Both the position numbers and the translations under genes were made by a program. A DNA stretch of 64,000 nt, taken from positions 1 to 64,000 of the forward strand of contig NZ_BMVO01000027.1 of assembly GCF_014650755.1 (NCBI RefSeq), written 5' to 3'. The stretch comes from Streptomyces chryseus. Lineage in GTDB: Bacteria; Actinomycetota; Actinomycetes; Streptomycetales; Streptomycetaceae. The notes under the pieces are model-generated. The model was not told the origin of the DNA, made no database searches, and saw only the letters and a program-made list of their open reading frames with translations. Of the stretch, positions 16,371-25,565 are shown piece after piece. Within the stretch, counting starts at the first letter, position 1. Every line of letters begins with the position of its first letter.

Positions 16371-17301
16371 CCTCACGCGTGTGCGGCAGATGGAAACCGG
16401 CACGCCGCCGCTGACCCACGAAGCCCGCTCCGCCGCCCGAGTGCGGTTGCGGAGCGCTATCTCTGCGGAGAAGCGTCCGCGCCGTTGTGCCGCTCTGTCC
16501 CGGCGATTGGTGTTGCGGGTGGCGGTTGCCGCGACGGTTGCCGCGGTGGCGGGAACCGCTGTCGTTACCACGAGAGGCGGCGAGGACGCGTCTCGGATGA
16601 CCACGCTCAGTGCGGCGCAGGTGCTGCACCGGGCCGCGGACAGGTCCCGGTCCGACAGCGCCGGGCTGCCGGTCCCACGCGACGACCAGTACTTCTACAC
16701 CAGGACGTTCATCACGCAAAAGCCCCTTGAGGGCGGTAGGACCAAGACGTGGACGGACGAGAGTTGGCTGTCGGTGGACGGCTCCAAGCCCTCGAAGCGC
16801 CAGCAACACGGCAAAATCCACAACGACCCCCCTCGGAGCAAGCACGAACGGTTGTGGCCGCCCACCGTGTACTCGGATCTCAAGAAGCTGCCGACCGACC
16901 CGGAGAAGCTCCTCGACCTCTTCAGGCATGGCTTCAAGAGCACGCCGGAGAACGACGCCTCCGCGTTCCTCCAAGCCTGCCAGCTGATGAAGGGGCCGCG
17001 GGTCATGCCTCCCGGGCTGCAGGCCGCCGCGTTCGAGGCACTCGCGAAGATCCCCGGCGTCAGGCTGGACCACAACCAGGTGGACGTCCTCGGCCGGCCC
17101 GGGATCGCGATCTCTCATCCCAAAGCCGCCTTCACGTTCGTGTTCGACCGTGAAACCTACGACTACCTGGGGTTGCGCACGAAAGGCAGCGGCCTCAAAC
17201 GCGTCAAGGGGGGGTGGGAACAGGACGGCTGGTACTACGAGACCAGGAGTCTGGAAGACCTGGGGGTGGTGGACAGGATCGGCCAGCGCCCCCAGAGCTG
17301 A
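16363..17301 (+). CDS. CU044_5270 family protein, membrane-anchored partner of the sigma factor
   Basis: The GTG at 16363 overlaps the sigma gene. The 312 residues comprise a cytoplasmic part of about 50 residues, one membrane helix (VLRVAVAATVAAVAGTAVV) and a large extracytoplasmic domain starting MTTLSAAQVLHRAADRS and containing DQYFYTRTFITQ and IPGVRLDHNQVDVLGRPGIA, the hallmark of the CU044_5270 family. Placement and topology suggest an anti-sigma or signal-sensing role, although the family has no zinc-finger anti-sigma domain. The following 155 bp holds no gene. Confidence 0.8.
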   Translation: MDDLTRVRQMETGTPPLTHEARSAARVRLRSAISAEKRPRRCAALSRRLVLRVAVAATVAAVAGTAVVTTRGGEDASRMTTLSAAQVLHRAADRSRSDSAGLPVPRDDQYFYTRTFITQKPLEGGRTKTWTDESWLSVDGSKPSKRQQHGKIHNDPPRSKHERLWPPTVYSDLKKLPTDPEKLLDLFRHGFKSTPENDASAFLQACQLMKGPRVMPPGLQAAAFEALAKIPGVRLDHNQVDVLGRPGIAISHPKAAFTFVFDRETYDYLGLRTKGSGLKRVKGGWEQDGWYYETRSLEDLGVVDRIGQRPQS

Positions 17302-17456
17302 CAACCGTGTGAAGCGCGCGTGGCCCGAAGCTCATGGCCCGCCACTCCCTGACGTGCCCGTCGACCGGCACCCGGGCCGCGCGCGGCCACCCAACGGCGT
17401 CTTGAGCGTTACGAGTCGGCGATGCCGGGGACCGCGGGAGCGTCCGTAGGAGGTGC

Positions 17457-17570
17457 ATGAGCGTGTCGCTCGCGGACTACTCGCGGAAGAAGCTGGCTGC
17501 TCAGCCCATCGGTGCGCGGAGCGCGGTGAGGCAACGCGGCCAGGAGGCGTCACGGTCACTGTCTGCCTGA
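17457..17570 (+). CDS. Short ORF (37 residues) with a strong ribosome site, possibly a gene stump
   Basis: AGGAGG stands three bases before ATG at 17457. The peptide begins MSVSLADYSRKKLAAQPIGA and ends at 17570. The good ribosome site suggests a real start. The abrupt end just before an IS110 remnant suggests the rest was lost to the insertion. No family is recognised. Confidence 0.3.
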   Translation: MSVSLADYSRKKLAAQPIGARSAVRQRGQEASRSLSA

Positions 17571-17589
17571 CGACCTGTCTGAGCGGCCT

Positions 17590-17885
17590 TCCCGCAGCGC
17601 CCGGCAGGCTGCAGGCATCCTCAATCTCTCCGGTCTCGGCAGCCAGCTCGGCGGCCGGGTGCTCGCCGAGATCGGAGACGACCGTCAGCGGTTCGTGACG
17701 GCTGTGGCCAGATGGCCTACGCCGGTGCCTCCCCCGAGCATCACCGGCGCCGACGCAACGAGCACGCGGACTGGCCCGCCTCCGCCCAGCGCAACCTCGT
17801 CAACCGAACGCTCGGCAAGCTCTACCACTGCCTCACGGCCCGCCGACCGTTCGATGAACACGTGGCTCTCCCACTTCAGGCGAAG
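17590..17885 (+). pseudogene. IS110-family transposase remnant
   Basis: Pieces of the C-terminal (transposase_20) part of an IS110 transposase appear in different frames: ILNLSGLGSQLGGRVLAEIG, DDRQRFVTA, then MAYAGASPEH and RNLVNRTLGKLYHCLTARRP with FDEHVAL. The order and spacing match the family but at least two indels break it, and the N-terminal RuvC-like half is absent. It is a dead fragment marking an old insertion. The stretch from 17886 to 18233 shows no gene. Confidence 0.6.
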
Positions 17886-18233
17886 CCCTCGGTGCGGCAG
17901 CTGCATGAGCCGGAGACCGGAGACCGATCACACCGGAGGCCTCACTCCAGGGGCCAGACGTTCCCCGACCGCCAGATTCTCTCGCCAGTACCGGAAGACG
18001 GATCCCCGGACGATGTGGACCTGCCCCGCCGCGACCAGTCCGGAGGCGAGGCTTGGTCCGCCGGCGTCGGCCTCGAAGGCGACCAGCCCTCGCGGGCATG
18101 CCCCGACGCCTATCTCCCTCTTCTCACGTTATGGCCCGACGAGACGATCATGACGTCTGCCGAGGCCGTAAAGCGGTGGACAGCACTCTCATGCTGGGCG
18201 AGCATCTGCGCGATGAACAACGAACTTCCACCC

Positions 18234-18761
18234 ATGGCCAAACGCGTCCGCTTTGTCGAGCTGAACGCGAAGGCGCTGCGGGCGCTTGCCGACGGTGACC
18301 TCGCCGGCGGCAGCGCCGAGGCCGGAGTCGCCCTTGACGAACACTTCGTCTGCGACCGGGCCCGCTGGATCTTCGGCTATCGCGCTGACCAGGTCGCCGG
18401 GGACCCCTCTGCCGCGCCCTGGGTCACGCGGGTCGCCGTGTCCGACCCGGACGGGTTCGTCGTCGGCGACGCTGGGTTCCACGGGCCGCCGGACGAGGAC
18501 GGCTTGGTCGAGGTCGGCTACACCGTCGTGCCCGAGTACCGCCGCCAGGGCTATGCCCGCGCCATGCTGGCGGCGCTGCTCACCAGGGCTGCCGCCGAAC
18601 CCGGTGTCAGGACCGTGCGGGCCACTGTCGGATCCGACAACAATGCCTCCCTGTCCACCATCGCGGGCTTCGGGTTCACGCGTGTCGGCGAGCGGGGGAA
18701 CGAACGCGACGGGATCGCGCTCGTCTTCGAGGTTTCGGCAGACGCGATTCAGGCCGAGTAG
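18234..18761 (+). CDS. GNAT family N-acetyltransferase
   Basis: The ATG at 18234 gives 175 residues (an ATG at 18213 is the alternative; neither has a clear ribosome site). The acetyl-CoA binding motif is VEVGYTVVPEYRRQGYARAM, followed by ALLTRAAAEPGVRTVRATVG and NNASLSTIAGFGFTRVGER, a complete GNAT core of the RimJ/RimL-like type. The substrate is unknown. It is flanked by remnants on both sides. Confidence 0.88.
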   Translation: MAKRVRFVELNAKALRALADGDLAGGSAEAGVALDEHFVCDRARWIFGYRADQVAGDPSAAPWVTRVAVSDPDGFVVGDAGFHGPPDEDGLVEVGYTVVPEYRRQGYARAMLAALLTRAAAEPGVRTVRATVGSDNNASLSTIAGFGFTRVGERGNERDGIALVFEVSADAIQAE

Positions 18762-19370
18762 AAGTACGGCCTCGGCGGACATGGTGATGGTGGCGCTGGG
18801 GTGCGAGGTGGACATCCCCGGCGGCCATCTCCTTCTCGGCCTGACGGACATTGAGCGGGTTTACCTCAGTCAGATCACGGCGCTGCGCCTGGCCCCGTCC
18901 CGCGCGACCGTCGGTGCCATCCTGAGCCATGCCGACTGGACACCCCCGCAACTGAGCTGACGGTAACTGGTGGTCAGCGGACCGCCCGGTGGGGTCAGGA
19001 TCAGCTCTGGTTGCGCGCGCGTGTCCCGGGACCTCCGCCAAGGGCCGCCCATAGAGCTTCCTGGTGGGCGTGGCGGTTCGGGCGTGGCGGGGGCCTCAGG
19101 GTGGCCGAGGTCACGGGCGCCTGCGCCGGGGGTGCACGCGGCGGAGCACCTCATCACTGTTGCGTCCTACGAACTGCGGGACGGCGCCATCGCGCAGGCA
19201 GGTCGTTGTGGACCCGGACGAACTCGCCTTCGTGGGCCAGCCCTGGGGGCGTGACCCACGGGTGAGACTGTGGGTACGAGGAGCCTGTCACATCTTTGGG
19301 TGCTGGTCGGTTCTCGTCGAAAGACGTGCGTTCCATGGGGAGCGCATGCCCACCGAAGGGGAGAAGTGCG
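18762..19370 (+). other. Intergenic stretch with one weak coding remnant
   Basis: A frame from 18781 to 18960 reads EVDIPGGHLLLGLTDIERVY and ITALRLAPSRATVGAILS, which faintly resembles a Clp N-terminal repeat but is too short to call. The rest up to the ribosome site (GGGGAG) of the next gene holds nothing I can support. Confidence 0.3.
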
Positions 19371-20117
19371 ATGACCACGATCCTGGTGACCGGCGGCACC
19401 GGAACACTCGGCAGACTCGTCACTGAACGGCTGCGCACGGACGGGCACGAGGTCCGCGTGCTGAGCCGGCACTCGCGGACGTACCCCGTGGATCTGCGTG
19501 AGGGTACGGGGCTGGCCGAGGCCGTCGCGGGTGTGGACACCATCGTGCACTGCGCGACCACTCCGCGCGGCGGCGATGAGCTGGCGGCCCGCCATCTGGT
19601 CGAGGCGGCCGGCCCGGCCGGGGTGCGGCATCTGGTGTACATCTCGATCGTCGGCGTCGATCAGGTGCCGCTCGGCTATTACCAGAGCAAGCTCGCCGTC
19701 GAGAAGCTGATCGAGGAGTCGGGGCTCGGCTGGAGCGTGCTGCGCACGACCCAGTTCCACGACCTGGTGCTGCAGCTCCTGCAGGGCTCGGCGAAGCTGC
19801 CTGTCATGCTGCTCCCGGCGGGTGTCGCCGTCCAGCCGATCGAAGTGGCGGAGGTCGCCGCCCGCCTGGCCGAGCTCGCGACCGGGGCGCCCGCGGGGCG
19901 GGTGCTTGACCTGGGCGGCCCCGAGGTCCGCAGTTTTCCGGAGCTTGCCCGGGCGTATCTGCGCGCGAGCGGACGGCGCCGTACCCTGCTGAACGTGCGA
20001 CTGGCCGGCAAGGCCTACCGTGGGTTCCGGGCGGGTGGGCATCTGACGCCGCAGCGGGCCCTGGGCGAGGTCACGTTCGAGCAGTTCCTGGCGGGGAGCC
20101 TTCCTGCGCGAGGCTGA
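19371..20117 (+). CDS. NmrA-like / SDR-family NAD(P)-binding protein
   Basis: The ATG at 19371 has GGGGAG upstream and gives 248 residues. It begins MTTILVTGGTGTLGRLVTER, with the GxxGxxG dinucleotide motif at residues 8-14. It continues AGVDTIVHCATTPRG, VRHLVYISIVGVDQVPLGYY with YxxxK (YYQSK), and IEVAEVAARLAELATG. This is the atypical SDR group that includes NmrA and NADH-ubiquinone-subunit-like reductases. It is soluble, its substrate is unknown, and it may have a regulatory or reductase role. Confidence 0.85.
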   Translation: MTTILVTGGTGTLGRLVTERLRTDGHEVRVLSRHSRTYPVDLREGTGLAEAVAGVDTIVHCATTPRGGDELAARHLVEAAGPAGVRHLVYISIVGVDQVPLGYYQSKLAVEKLIEESGLGWSVLRTTQFHDLVLQLLQGSAKLPVMLLPAGVAVQPIEVAEVAARLAELATGAPAGRVLDLGGPEVRSFPELARAYLRASGRRRTLLNVRLAGKAYRGFRAGGHLTPQRALGEVTFEQFLAGSLPARG

Positions 20118-20490
20118 CGCCTGGGTGGGGGCGCGTACTGGGCGGCGTGGGAGCGTGCCGCCACGGGCTGGGGGACCCCCCCAATGTGAGAGCGGTTCCC
20201 CGAGCCGGATTTCGCTGCGGCGCGCGCCCCTGTGCCCACTTGGTCAGCGCGCTGAGGCCCTCCGCGCCTGGACCAATCACTCGACGATGCCGCTGTCCTG
20301 GCCCGCATGGAACAGCTGAAACCAGCCTCTGCCGACCCGTCCGGGGCTCTGGCCGTCGTCAGCAGACTGCTCACCGAGGTGAAGGCGTTTAGGCAGCTTG
20401 CGACCAGGACAGAGCGACGTGCTGCCGGACGGCCGCCAACTGTCGTGCGACCACCTGGGCCGTCCGGGGTCCCGGACGCTGTACTCCGCG
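20118..20490 (+). other. Intergenic stretch, possible gene-end remnant
   Basis: A frame around 20274-20400 reads ARMEQLKPASADPSGALAVV and SRLLTEVKAFRQLATRTERR, protein-like but without start, stop context or family. Nothing else is visible before the convergent LysR gene end at 20491. Confidence 0.3.
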
Positions 20491-21438
20491 TCACGTTGCC
20501 GCGGCGCAGCCCTCGGACGTCTCGTACGCCTGTTCCGGATGATTCCCGGGCTTCCCGTACGGCCACGCTTCACAGAGGAGGCCCGCGAAAGCCGCCGCCG
20601 CGCCCGTCAGTTCCACGCGGGAGAAGACGGTCAGGGCGCGCCGCCACGGCGGGTCGACCGGGAGCACCACGCAGTCCTCGCCCACCGCACCGCGCACGAC
20701 GTGCGATGGCGCGGTGGCGACGCCGACGCCGGCCGCCGCCATGCGCACCGCCGTCGAGGTGTGCTCGGTACGGACCGCCGTGCGTGGTACGAACCCTGCC
20801 CTGGCACACGCCCAGTCGAGGAACCGCTGTCCGTCGATCACCGCCTCCATCGCGCACCGCACCCAGGTGCGGTCGGCCAGCTCCGCCAAGTGCACCGCAC
20901 TGCGCCCCGCGAGAGGGTCGTCGAAGGCGACGACCAGTACGATCTCCTCCTCACCCACCGGCACCACCGGGCCCTGCCACGAGCGCGCCGGGGCCGGCCC
21001 GACCGCCAGGTCGGCCACCCCCCGCTCCAGTTGCTCCTCCAGCGCCTCGGTCGTCGCGTACTCGTGCAGCACGAGGGCCACGCCAGGGTGCGCGCGGCGC
21101 CATCGGGCGAAGACGTCGGGCAGGATGCCCACGGCCACGGAGTGCACCGTCGCGATGTGCAGCTCGCCGCCCTCCGCCCCGGCGGCTGCCCTGGCGGCCC
21201 GCCGGGCCTGGACGGCGCTGCGCACGGCGAGTTCGGCGTGCGGAAGGAAGGCACGGCCCATCACGGTCAGCCGTGCGCCGCGGGGCATGCGTTCCAGCAG
21301 CGCGCCACCGACGGACTTTTCCAGTGCCTTGATCTGGTGCGAGAGGGCGGGCTGTGTGACGTGCAGCAGCTCGGCCGCCCGGGTGAAGGACGCCTCCTCG
21401 ACGACCGTGAGGAAGTACTCCATCTGCCGCAGACTCAT
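20491..21438 (-). CDS. LysR family transcriptional regulator
   Basis: The 315-residue protein starts MSLRQMEYFLTVVEEASFTR, then AAELLHVTQPALSHQIKALE, the canonical LysR winged helix. The substrate-binding domain from about residue 90 contains ELHIATVHSVAVGILPDVFA and RMAAAGVGVATAPSHVV. It is divergent from the dihydrolipoyl dehydrogenase gene with 95 bp between starts, the standard arrangement for a LysR protein and its target. The inducer cannot be predicted. Confidence 0.9.
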   Translation of the reverse strand: MSLRQMEYFLTVVEEASFTRAAELLHVTQPALSHQIKALEKSVGGALLERMPRGARLTVMGRAFLPHAELAVRSAVQARRAARAAAGAEGGELHIATVHSVAVGILPDVFARWRRAHPGVALVLHEYATTEALEEQLERGVADLAVGPAPARSWQGPVVPVGEEEIVLVVAFDDPLAGRSAVHLAELADRTWVRCAMEAVIDGQRFLDWACARAGFVPRTAVRTEHTSTAVRMAAAGVGVATAPSHVVRGAVGEDCVVLPVDPPWRRALTVFSRVELTGAAAAFAGLLCEAWPYGKPGNHPEQAYETSEGCAAAT

Positions 21439-21457
21439 CCCGCTCTCCCTTTAGCTC

Positions 21458-21476
21458 CTATAAACGCTATGCATCG
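21458..21476. promoter_or_regulatory. LysR-type box candidate in the divergent region
   Basis: CTATAAACGCTATGCATC contains ATA-N5-TAT and an AT-rich imperfect palindrome, unusual in this GC-rich context, midway between the LysR and lipoamide dehydrogenase starts. It fits a LysR activation site or an overlapping promoter. Confidence 0.35.
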
Positions 21477-21533
21477 ATGTCAGAGGAACATTGCCTTGGA
21501 CTCATGGTAGGGATGGGTCGCAGGGTTGTGCTC

Positions 21534-22949
21534 ATGACGGAAATCCATGAAGTCGATGTCATCGTGGTCGGTGGGGGCACCGGCGGTTACAGCACCGCCC
21601 TGCGCGCCGCGTCCCTCGGCCAGGAAGTCGTCCTGGTGGAGCGCGACAAGGTGGGCGGTACGTGCCTGCACCGTGGTTGCATCCCCAGCAAGGCGATGCT
21701 GCACGCCGCCGAGCTCGTCGACGGCATCGCCGAGGCGCGCGAGCGGTGGGGCGTCAAGGCGACCCTGGAGTCTGTGGACTGGCCGGCGCTCGTGGCCACC
21801 AGGGACGACATCGTGTCCCGCAACCACAAGGGTGTCGAAGGGCAACTCTCGCACGCCGGCGTCCAAGTGGTGCGCGGAAGTGCGCAGCTGACCGGCCCAC
21901 GGAACGTACGAGTGACAAGCGGTGGCACCTTTACGGCGCGCCGCGGCGTCGTCCTGGCGACCGGCTCCCGGCCCCGTACCCTGCCGGGGCTGCCCCCGGA
22001 CGGGAACCGCGTCGTCACCAGCGACGACGCCCTGTTCGCGGCCGGACTGCCAACCTCCGTCCTGGTGCTCGGCGGGGGCGCGATCGGCGTCGAGTACGCC
22101 TCGTTTCACCGCTCCATGGGAGCCGAGGTGACCCTCGTCGAGGCCGCGGACCGGCTGCTGCCTCTCGAGGACTTGGACGTGTCACGCCACTTGGCGCGCG
22201 GCTTGAAGAGACGCGGCATCGACGTGCAGGTGGGCGCACGGCTGATGGAGGCGACGGTGCTCGACGACGGTGTACGGGCACAGGTCCGCACCTCACGCGG
22301 CGAGATCCGCACGGTCGAGGTCGCGCGATTGCTGGTCGCCGTGGGCCGCGCCCCCGTGACCGACGGGCTCGGTCTGGCTGCGGCCGGACTGACCACCGAC
22401 GAGCGCGGATTCGTCGCTCCTGCCGACTGGTCCCGGCTGGAGACATCCGTACCGGGCATCCACGTGGTCGGTGATCTGCTGCCGCCGCCCTCACCCGGTC
22501 TGGCCCACGCCTCCTTCGCCGAAGGCATGTTGGTGGCCGAGACCCTGGCGGGTCTGCCCTCGCCGCCCTTGGACTACGCGGCGGTCCCAAGGGTCACGTA
22601 CTCCTCGCCGCAGACCGCGTCGGTCGGTCTGACCGAGGCCGGGGCACGGGAACGCGACCACGACGTGATGATCAACACCATGCCCCTGACCGCAGTGGCC
22701 AAGGGCATGGTGCACGGCCAGGGCGGCGTGGTGAAGGTGGTCGCCGCGCGCGGTGGGCCGGTGCTCGGTGTCCACCTCGTGGGACCGAATGTCTCCGAGA
22801 TGATTGCCGAGAGCCAGCTGATCGTCGGCTGGGACGCCGAACCCTCCGACGTCGCCCGCCACATCCACGCCCACCCCACGCTCTCCGAGGCCGTCGGTGA
22901 AACCTTCCTCACCCTCGCCGGGCGCGGCTTGCACCAGCAGCAGTCGTAG
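21534..22949 (+). CDS. lpdA: Dihydrolipoyl dehydrogenase-like flavoprotein disulfide reductase
   Basis: From the ATG at 21534 there are 471 residues. The FAD motif VVGGGTGGYSTALRAASLG is followed by the redox disulfide GGTCLHRGCIPSK (Cys44 and Cys49). The NAD motif is VLVLGGGAIGVEYASFHRSM, and the C-terminal catalytic HIHAHPTLSEAVGE carries the His-x4-Glu dyad. Dihydrolipoyl dehydrogenases reoxidise lipoamide in 2-oxoacid dehydrogenase or glycine cleavage complexes. No E1 or E2 genes adjoin it, so this is probably a stand-alone paralogue under control of the divergent LysR protein. A start at 21477 is possible but lacks a ribosome site. Confidence 0.88.
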   Translation: MTEIHEVDVIVVGGGTGGYSTALRAASLGQEVVLVERDKVGGTCLHRGCIPSKAMLHAAELVDGIAEARERWGVKATLESVDWPALVATRDDIVSRNHKGVEGQLSHAGVQVVRGSAQLTGPRNVRVTSGGTFTARRGVVLATGSRPRTLPGLPPDGNRVVTSDDALFAAGLPTSVLVLGGGAIGVEYASFHRSMGAEVTLVEAADRLLPLEDLDVSRHLARGLKRRGIDVQVGARLMEATVLDDGVRAQVRTSRGEIRTVEVARLLVAVGRAPVTDGLGLAAAGLTTDERGFVAPADWSRLETSVPGIHVVGDLLPPPSPGLAHASFAEGMLVAETLAGLPSPPLDYAAVPRVTYSSPQTASVGLTEAGARERDHDVMINTMPLTAVAKGMVHGQGGVVKVVAARGGPVLGVHLVGPNVSEMIAESQLIVGWDAEPSDVARHIHAHPTLSEAVGETFLTLAGRGLHQQQS

Positions 22950-23411
22950 GGTCGTGAGGCTGAGCGGCGTCCCACACGCCGGTGGGGGCGATCTCGGCCA
23001 CCAGTCCGCGAAGTCGCGGGGCTGCGGTGGAGGGCACGCTCGACGCCGTCGGCCGGCGAGCTGTTGCGGCCGTCGAGGAACGCCGAGATGAGCGTGGCCA
23101 GCGGCTCGGCAGAATCGCGCGGGGCACCGTCGTTGACGATGGCATCGGTGAACTGGGCCCGGATGATCGGCTCGTAACGGAGAGTTCGGCCCGTCGCCCG
23201 GGCGATCTTGTCGACGCCTTCGGGTCCACAGGCGGGGGCCCGTCAACTCGTAGCGCTCGCCCACGTGGCCGTCCTCGGTGAGGGCCGCAACCACGACATC
23301 GGCGATGTCGTTGGCGTCGATGAACGGGTCGGCGTGGCCGCCGCGGGCAGAGCCAGCCGGGGCGGCGATGGCGTCGCCGGCGCCGGGCCACTCGACCTCG
23401 GGGTGGTACAT
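22950..23411 (-). pseudogene. NmrA-family NAD(P)-binding protein, truncated and frameshifted
   Basis: Reading leftward, HADPFIDANDIADVVVAALT and EDGHVGERYELTGPRL are in one frame. VDKIARATGRTLRYEPIIRA and QFTDAIVNDGAPRDSAEPLA are in a second frame. VAEIAPTGVWDAA is in a third. Together they are the C-terminal two thirds of an NmrA-like reductase. The Rossmann N-terminus is missing, and the remaining part stops at a junction beside the hairpin at 23471-23531. At least two indels are needed, so it is dead as read. Confidence 0.6.
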
Positions 23412-23470
23412 AGGTAGGCCGACTGAACGCCGGCGACGGTCTGCTCGACCTGCTGCTCATCTCGTACTGC

Positions 23471-23531
23471 GGGTGTGGGCCCGGTACCAGGCCCGAGACC
23501 GAGGCTCCGGCCTGGTACCGGGCCCACACCC
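23471..23531. repeat. Perfect 23-bp inverted repeat with 15-bp loop
   Basis: Arms 23471-23493 and 23509-23531 are exact reverse complements, each with the core GGGCCCGGTACC. The element lies precisely between the 5' ends of two truncated divergent genes (NmrA-like and AraC-like). It has no T-run. It may be the hairpin of a small palindromic mobile element or a recombination relic. Confidence 0.75.
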
Positions 23532-23536
23532 ACCCG

Positions 23537-23797
23537 GTGGCCGGCGAGGCGCTGCGCCTGTTCCACGAGGACCCGGCGATGGCGCGGGTCGCCGCCGAGG
23601 TCGGCGTGTCACGGGCGACGCCGGCCGAGTGCTTCCGCAACGCCGTCGGCACGCCTGCGATGACTTACCTGGCCGAGTGGCGCCTGGCCCTGGCCGCCGA
23701 CCTGCTGCGCCAATCCGACACCACCTGGAACACCGGGGCCCGGCAGGTCGGCTACGGCAGCGGATTCGCCCTCAGCTCGGCATTCAAGCGGGTGTAG
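23537..23797 (+). pseudogene. AraC-family regulator, C-terminal DNA-binding stump
   Basis: The frame reads EALRLFHEDPAMARVAAEVG, VSRATPAECFRNAVGTPAMT, YLAEWRLALAADLLRQSDTT and ARQVGYGSGFALSSAFKRV, the two helix-turn-helix units of an AraC protein, stopping about 20 residues before the usual end. The N-terminal cupin-type sensor domain is absent, and the match begins right after the 23-bp inverted repeat. A short product could still be made from the GTG near 23537, but no ribosome site is seen. The following 23798-24081 has no gene. Confidence 0.6.
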
Positions 23798-24081
23798 GCA
23801 TCAGCCCACAGGAGCATCGCAGAGCCGCGTCGGCCCAGTGAGCGCGGGGGCTGACGGTGCCGCTGTCGAGCCCGGAGTCACCGCTGTGCTTCTGGCTCCG
23901 GGAGGCATGGCACGGTCCGCCGGCGGCTGGGCCAGCCCCTGAGGTCGCCGGTGCCGATCCGACCAATGTGGCCGGCCCCTGGAGCTTCACCGCCTCCGCC
24001 CCCGGCCACCCTGTGTCCTGCGCCCGCTGCGTGACCCTGGGCACCACGACGCTTGGAGAGGGCGCCCCGTCCGCGATCGGG

Positions 24082-25257
24082 CTACAGCAGCACCGGCAGG
24101 GAATCGAGACCGCGCATGAGCCGCGTCTGACGCCACTTGAGATTCTCACTGGGGACCGCGAGCTCGATTTCCGGGAATCGGGTGAGCAGTCCGGTCAGCA
24201 CGATCTCGCCTTCCGCTCGGGCGAGGGGGGCGCCCAGACATCGGTGGATCCCGTGCCCGAAGGCCAGCTGCGACTTGGCGTTGCGGGTGAGGTCCAGCTG
24301 GTCGGGAACAGGGAATTGTGCTGGATCGCGGTTGGCTGCTCCTGGCGCTATGAGGACCGGGACGTCCGCCGGGATCTCGGTCCCGCCGATGACCAGGGCT
24401 TCTGTGCTGTAGCGGAAGGTTGCGACGCCTATGGGCGAGTCGAAGCGGAGAAGCTCATCCAGGACGGTGGGTATGAGGCCGGGGTCGTCCCGCAGCCTCG
24501 CGAGCGAGTCAGGATGCTGTACCAGTGCGAGGACCGCGTTGCCGATGAAGTTGGTCGTCGTCTCATGGCCGGCGACCAGTAGCAGGACAGCCAGCGAGAC
24601 CACTTCGTCGCCAGTGAGTTCCCCTGCGGCGCTCCGGACAAGAAGGTGGGAAAGGAGGCTGTCGTCCATCTCCCTTCGCTTCGCTTCGACGAGGTCGGCC
24701 ATGTAGTCGGCGAGGGCATGGGAAGCGGCATCGATCCGATCGGACTCGCCGGCCGCGAAGAGTCCGTTCGACCATCGCGCCACCATGGTCCGGTCGTCTC
24801 CGGGCACACCCAGCAGCTGGCAGATCACCGTGACGGGGAGCGGCACGGCCAGGCCGGCCACGAGGTCGACCTGCTCGCCGGGTGCCCACACGTCGAGAAG
24901 GGCGCCGACCACCTCGGTGATGTACGGACGCATACGTGCCACGGCACCGGGAGTGAAGGCCGGTCCTGCGGCCGCGCGCAACCGTGTGTGCCGCGGAGGG
25001 TCGGTGGCCAACATGGTCTGGGAGACCGCCGGGTGGAGATTGCGACGCGACGGCTGACCAGTGAAGAAGCGCGCTGTGTCCTTCGACAGCCGAGGGTCGG
25101 CGAACGCTTCCCGCGCCTCGGCGTAACCGGTGACGACGTAGCTGTAGCGCCCTTTCGAGCCGGTGGGCACCTTGTGTACGGGCGCTGCGCTACGAAGACG
25201 GGTGAACGTCGCGTACGGGTCTTTGAAGAACTGAGGGTCCAGCAGCGGGTCGGTCAT
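24082..25257 (-). CDS. Cytochrome P450 (CYP107-like bacterial class)
   Basis: This is a 391-residue soluble P450. The I-helix reads LLLVAGHETTTNFIGN, with the acid-alcohol-like ETT. The K-helix ExxR lies in ELLRFDSPIGVATFRYS, and the heme motif FGHGIHRCLGAPLAR has the axial ligand at Cys340. Such enzymes hydroxylate small molecules, often natural products, using ferredoxin partners, none of which is adjacent. Its ATG overlaps the stop of a short upstream frame by ATGA. Without a surrounding biosynthetic cluster the substrate cannot be inferred. Confidence 0.92.
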   Translation of the reverse strand: MTDPLLDPQFFKDPYATFTRLRSAAPVHKVPTGSKGRYSYVVTGYAEAREAFADPRLSKDTARFFTGQPSRRNLHPAVSQTMLATDPPRHTRLRAAAGPAFTPGAVARMRPYITEVVGALLDVWAPGEQVDLVAGLAVPLPVTVICQLLGVPGDDRTMVARWSNGLFAAGESDRIDAASHALADYMADLVEAKRREMDDSLLSHLLVRSAAGELTGDEVVSLAVLLLVAGHETTTNFIGNAVLALVQHPDSLARLRDDPGLIPTVLDELLRFDSPIGVATFRYSTEALVIGGTEIPADVPVLIAPGAANRDPAQFPVPDQLDLTRNAKSQLAFGHGIHRCLGAPLARAEGEIVLTGLLTRFPEIELAVPSENLKWRQTRLMRGLDSLPVLL

Positions 25258-25547
25258 GATCCTGACACTGTGCCAGTCGCCGTCGGCTCACCGGCAGTGA
25301 CGCGCACGATCTCGTTGTCCGCGTAGGCGTCCGCGTAAGCCGCGGCGATCAGGAGGAGCCGCTCGGTCTCCGCCTGCAGGCCGCCTTCGCGGGAAGGAGC
25401 GGGCCGAGCCTGCTCCGAGCACGGCGTGCGCCCGCTCTGCTTCACACGAATGGTGCCTTGATCACCGCGGCTCCAACGATCGCTGCTCCCCCGAGGGCGT
25501 CTTCCGGGAGTGGTCCGAACGAACCGGCCTGGGCCGCACCGGCCCAC
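25254..25547 (-). CDS. Short ORF overlapping the P450 start (doubtful)
   Basis: The frame ends RLLLIAAAYADAYADNEIVR then VTAGEPTATGTVSGS, with its TGA overlapping the P450 ATG (ATGA), the pattern of translational coupling. Only the last 40 residues look like protein; the first half is arginine- and glycine-rich and may be untranslated. It could be the truncated end of a gene once co-transcribed with the P450. Confidence 0.3.
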   Translation of the reverse strand: MGRCGPGRFVRTTPGRRPRGSSDRWSRGDQGTIRVKQSGRTPCSEQARPAPSREGGLQAETERLLLIAAAYADAYADNEIVRVTAGEPTATGTVSGS

Positions 25548-25565
25548 CTGCGGCTGGTACGCCGG

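Noticed and set aside
18781..18960. A Clp N-terminal domain protein
   Set aside because: Only about 40 residues show faint similarity, with no ribosome site or complete repeat.
24082..25257. A natural-product biosynthetic cluster around the P450
   Set aside because: No core synthase, ferredoxin or transport genes accompany it; neighbours are stumps and an unrelated hydrolase.
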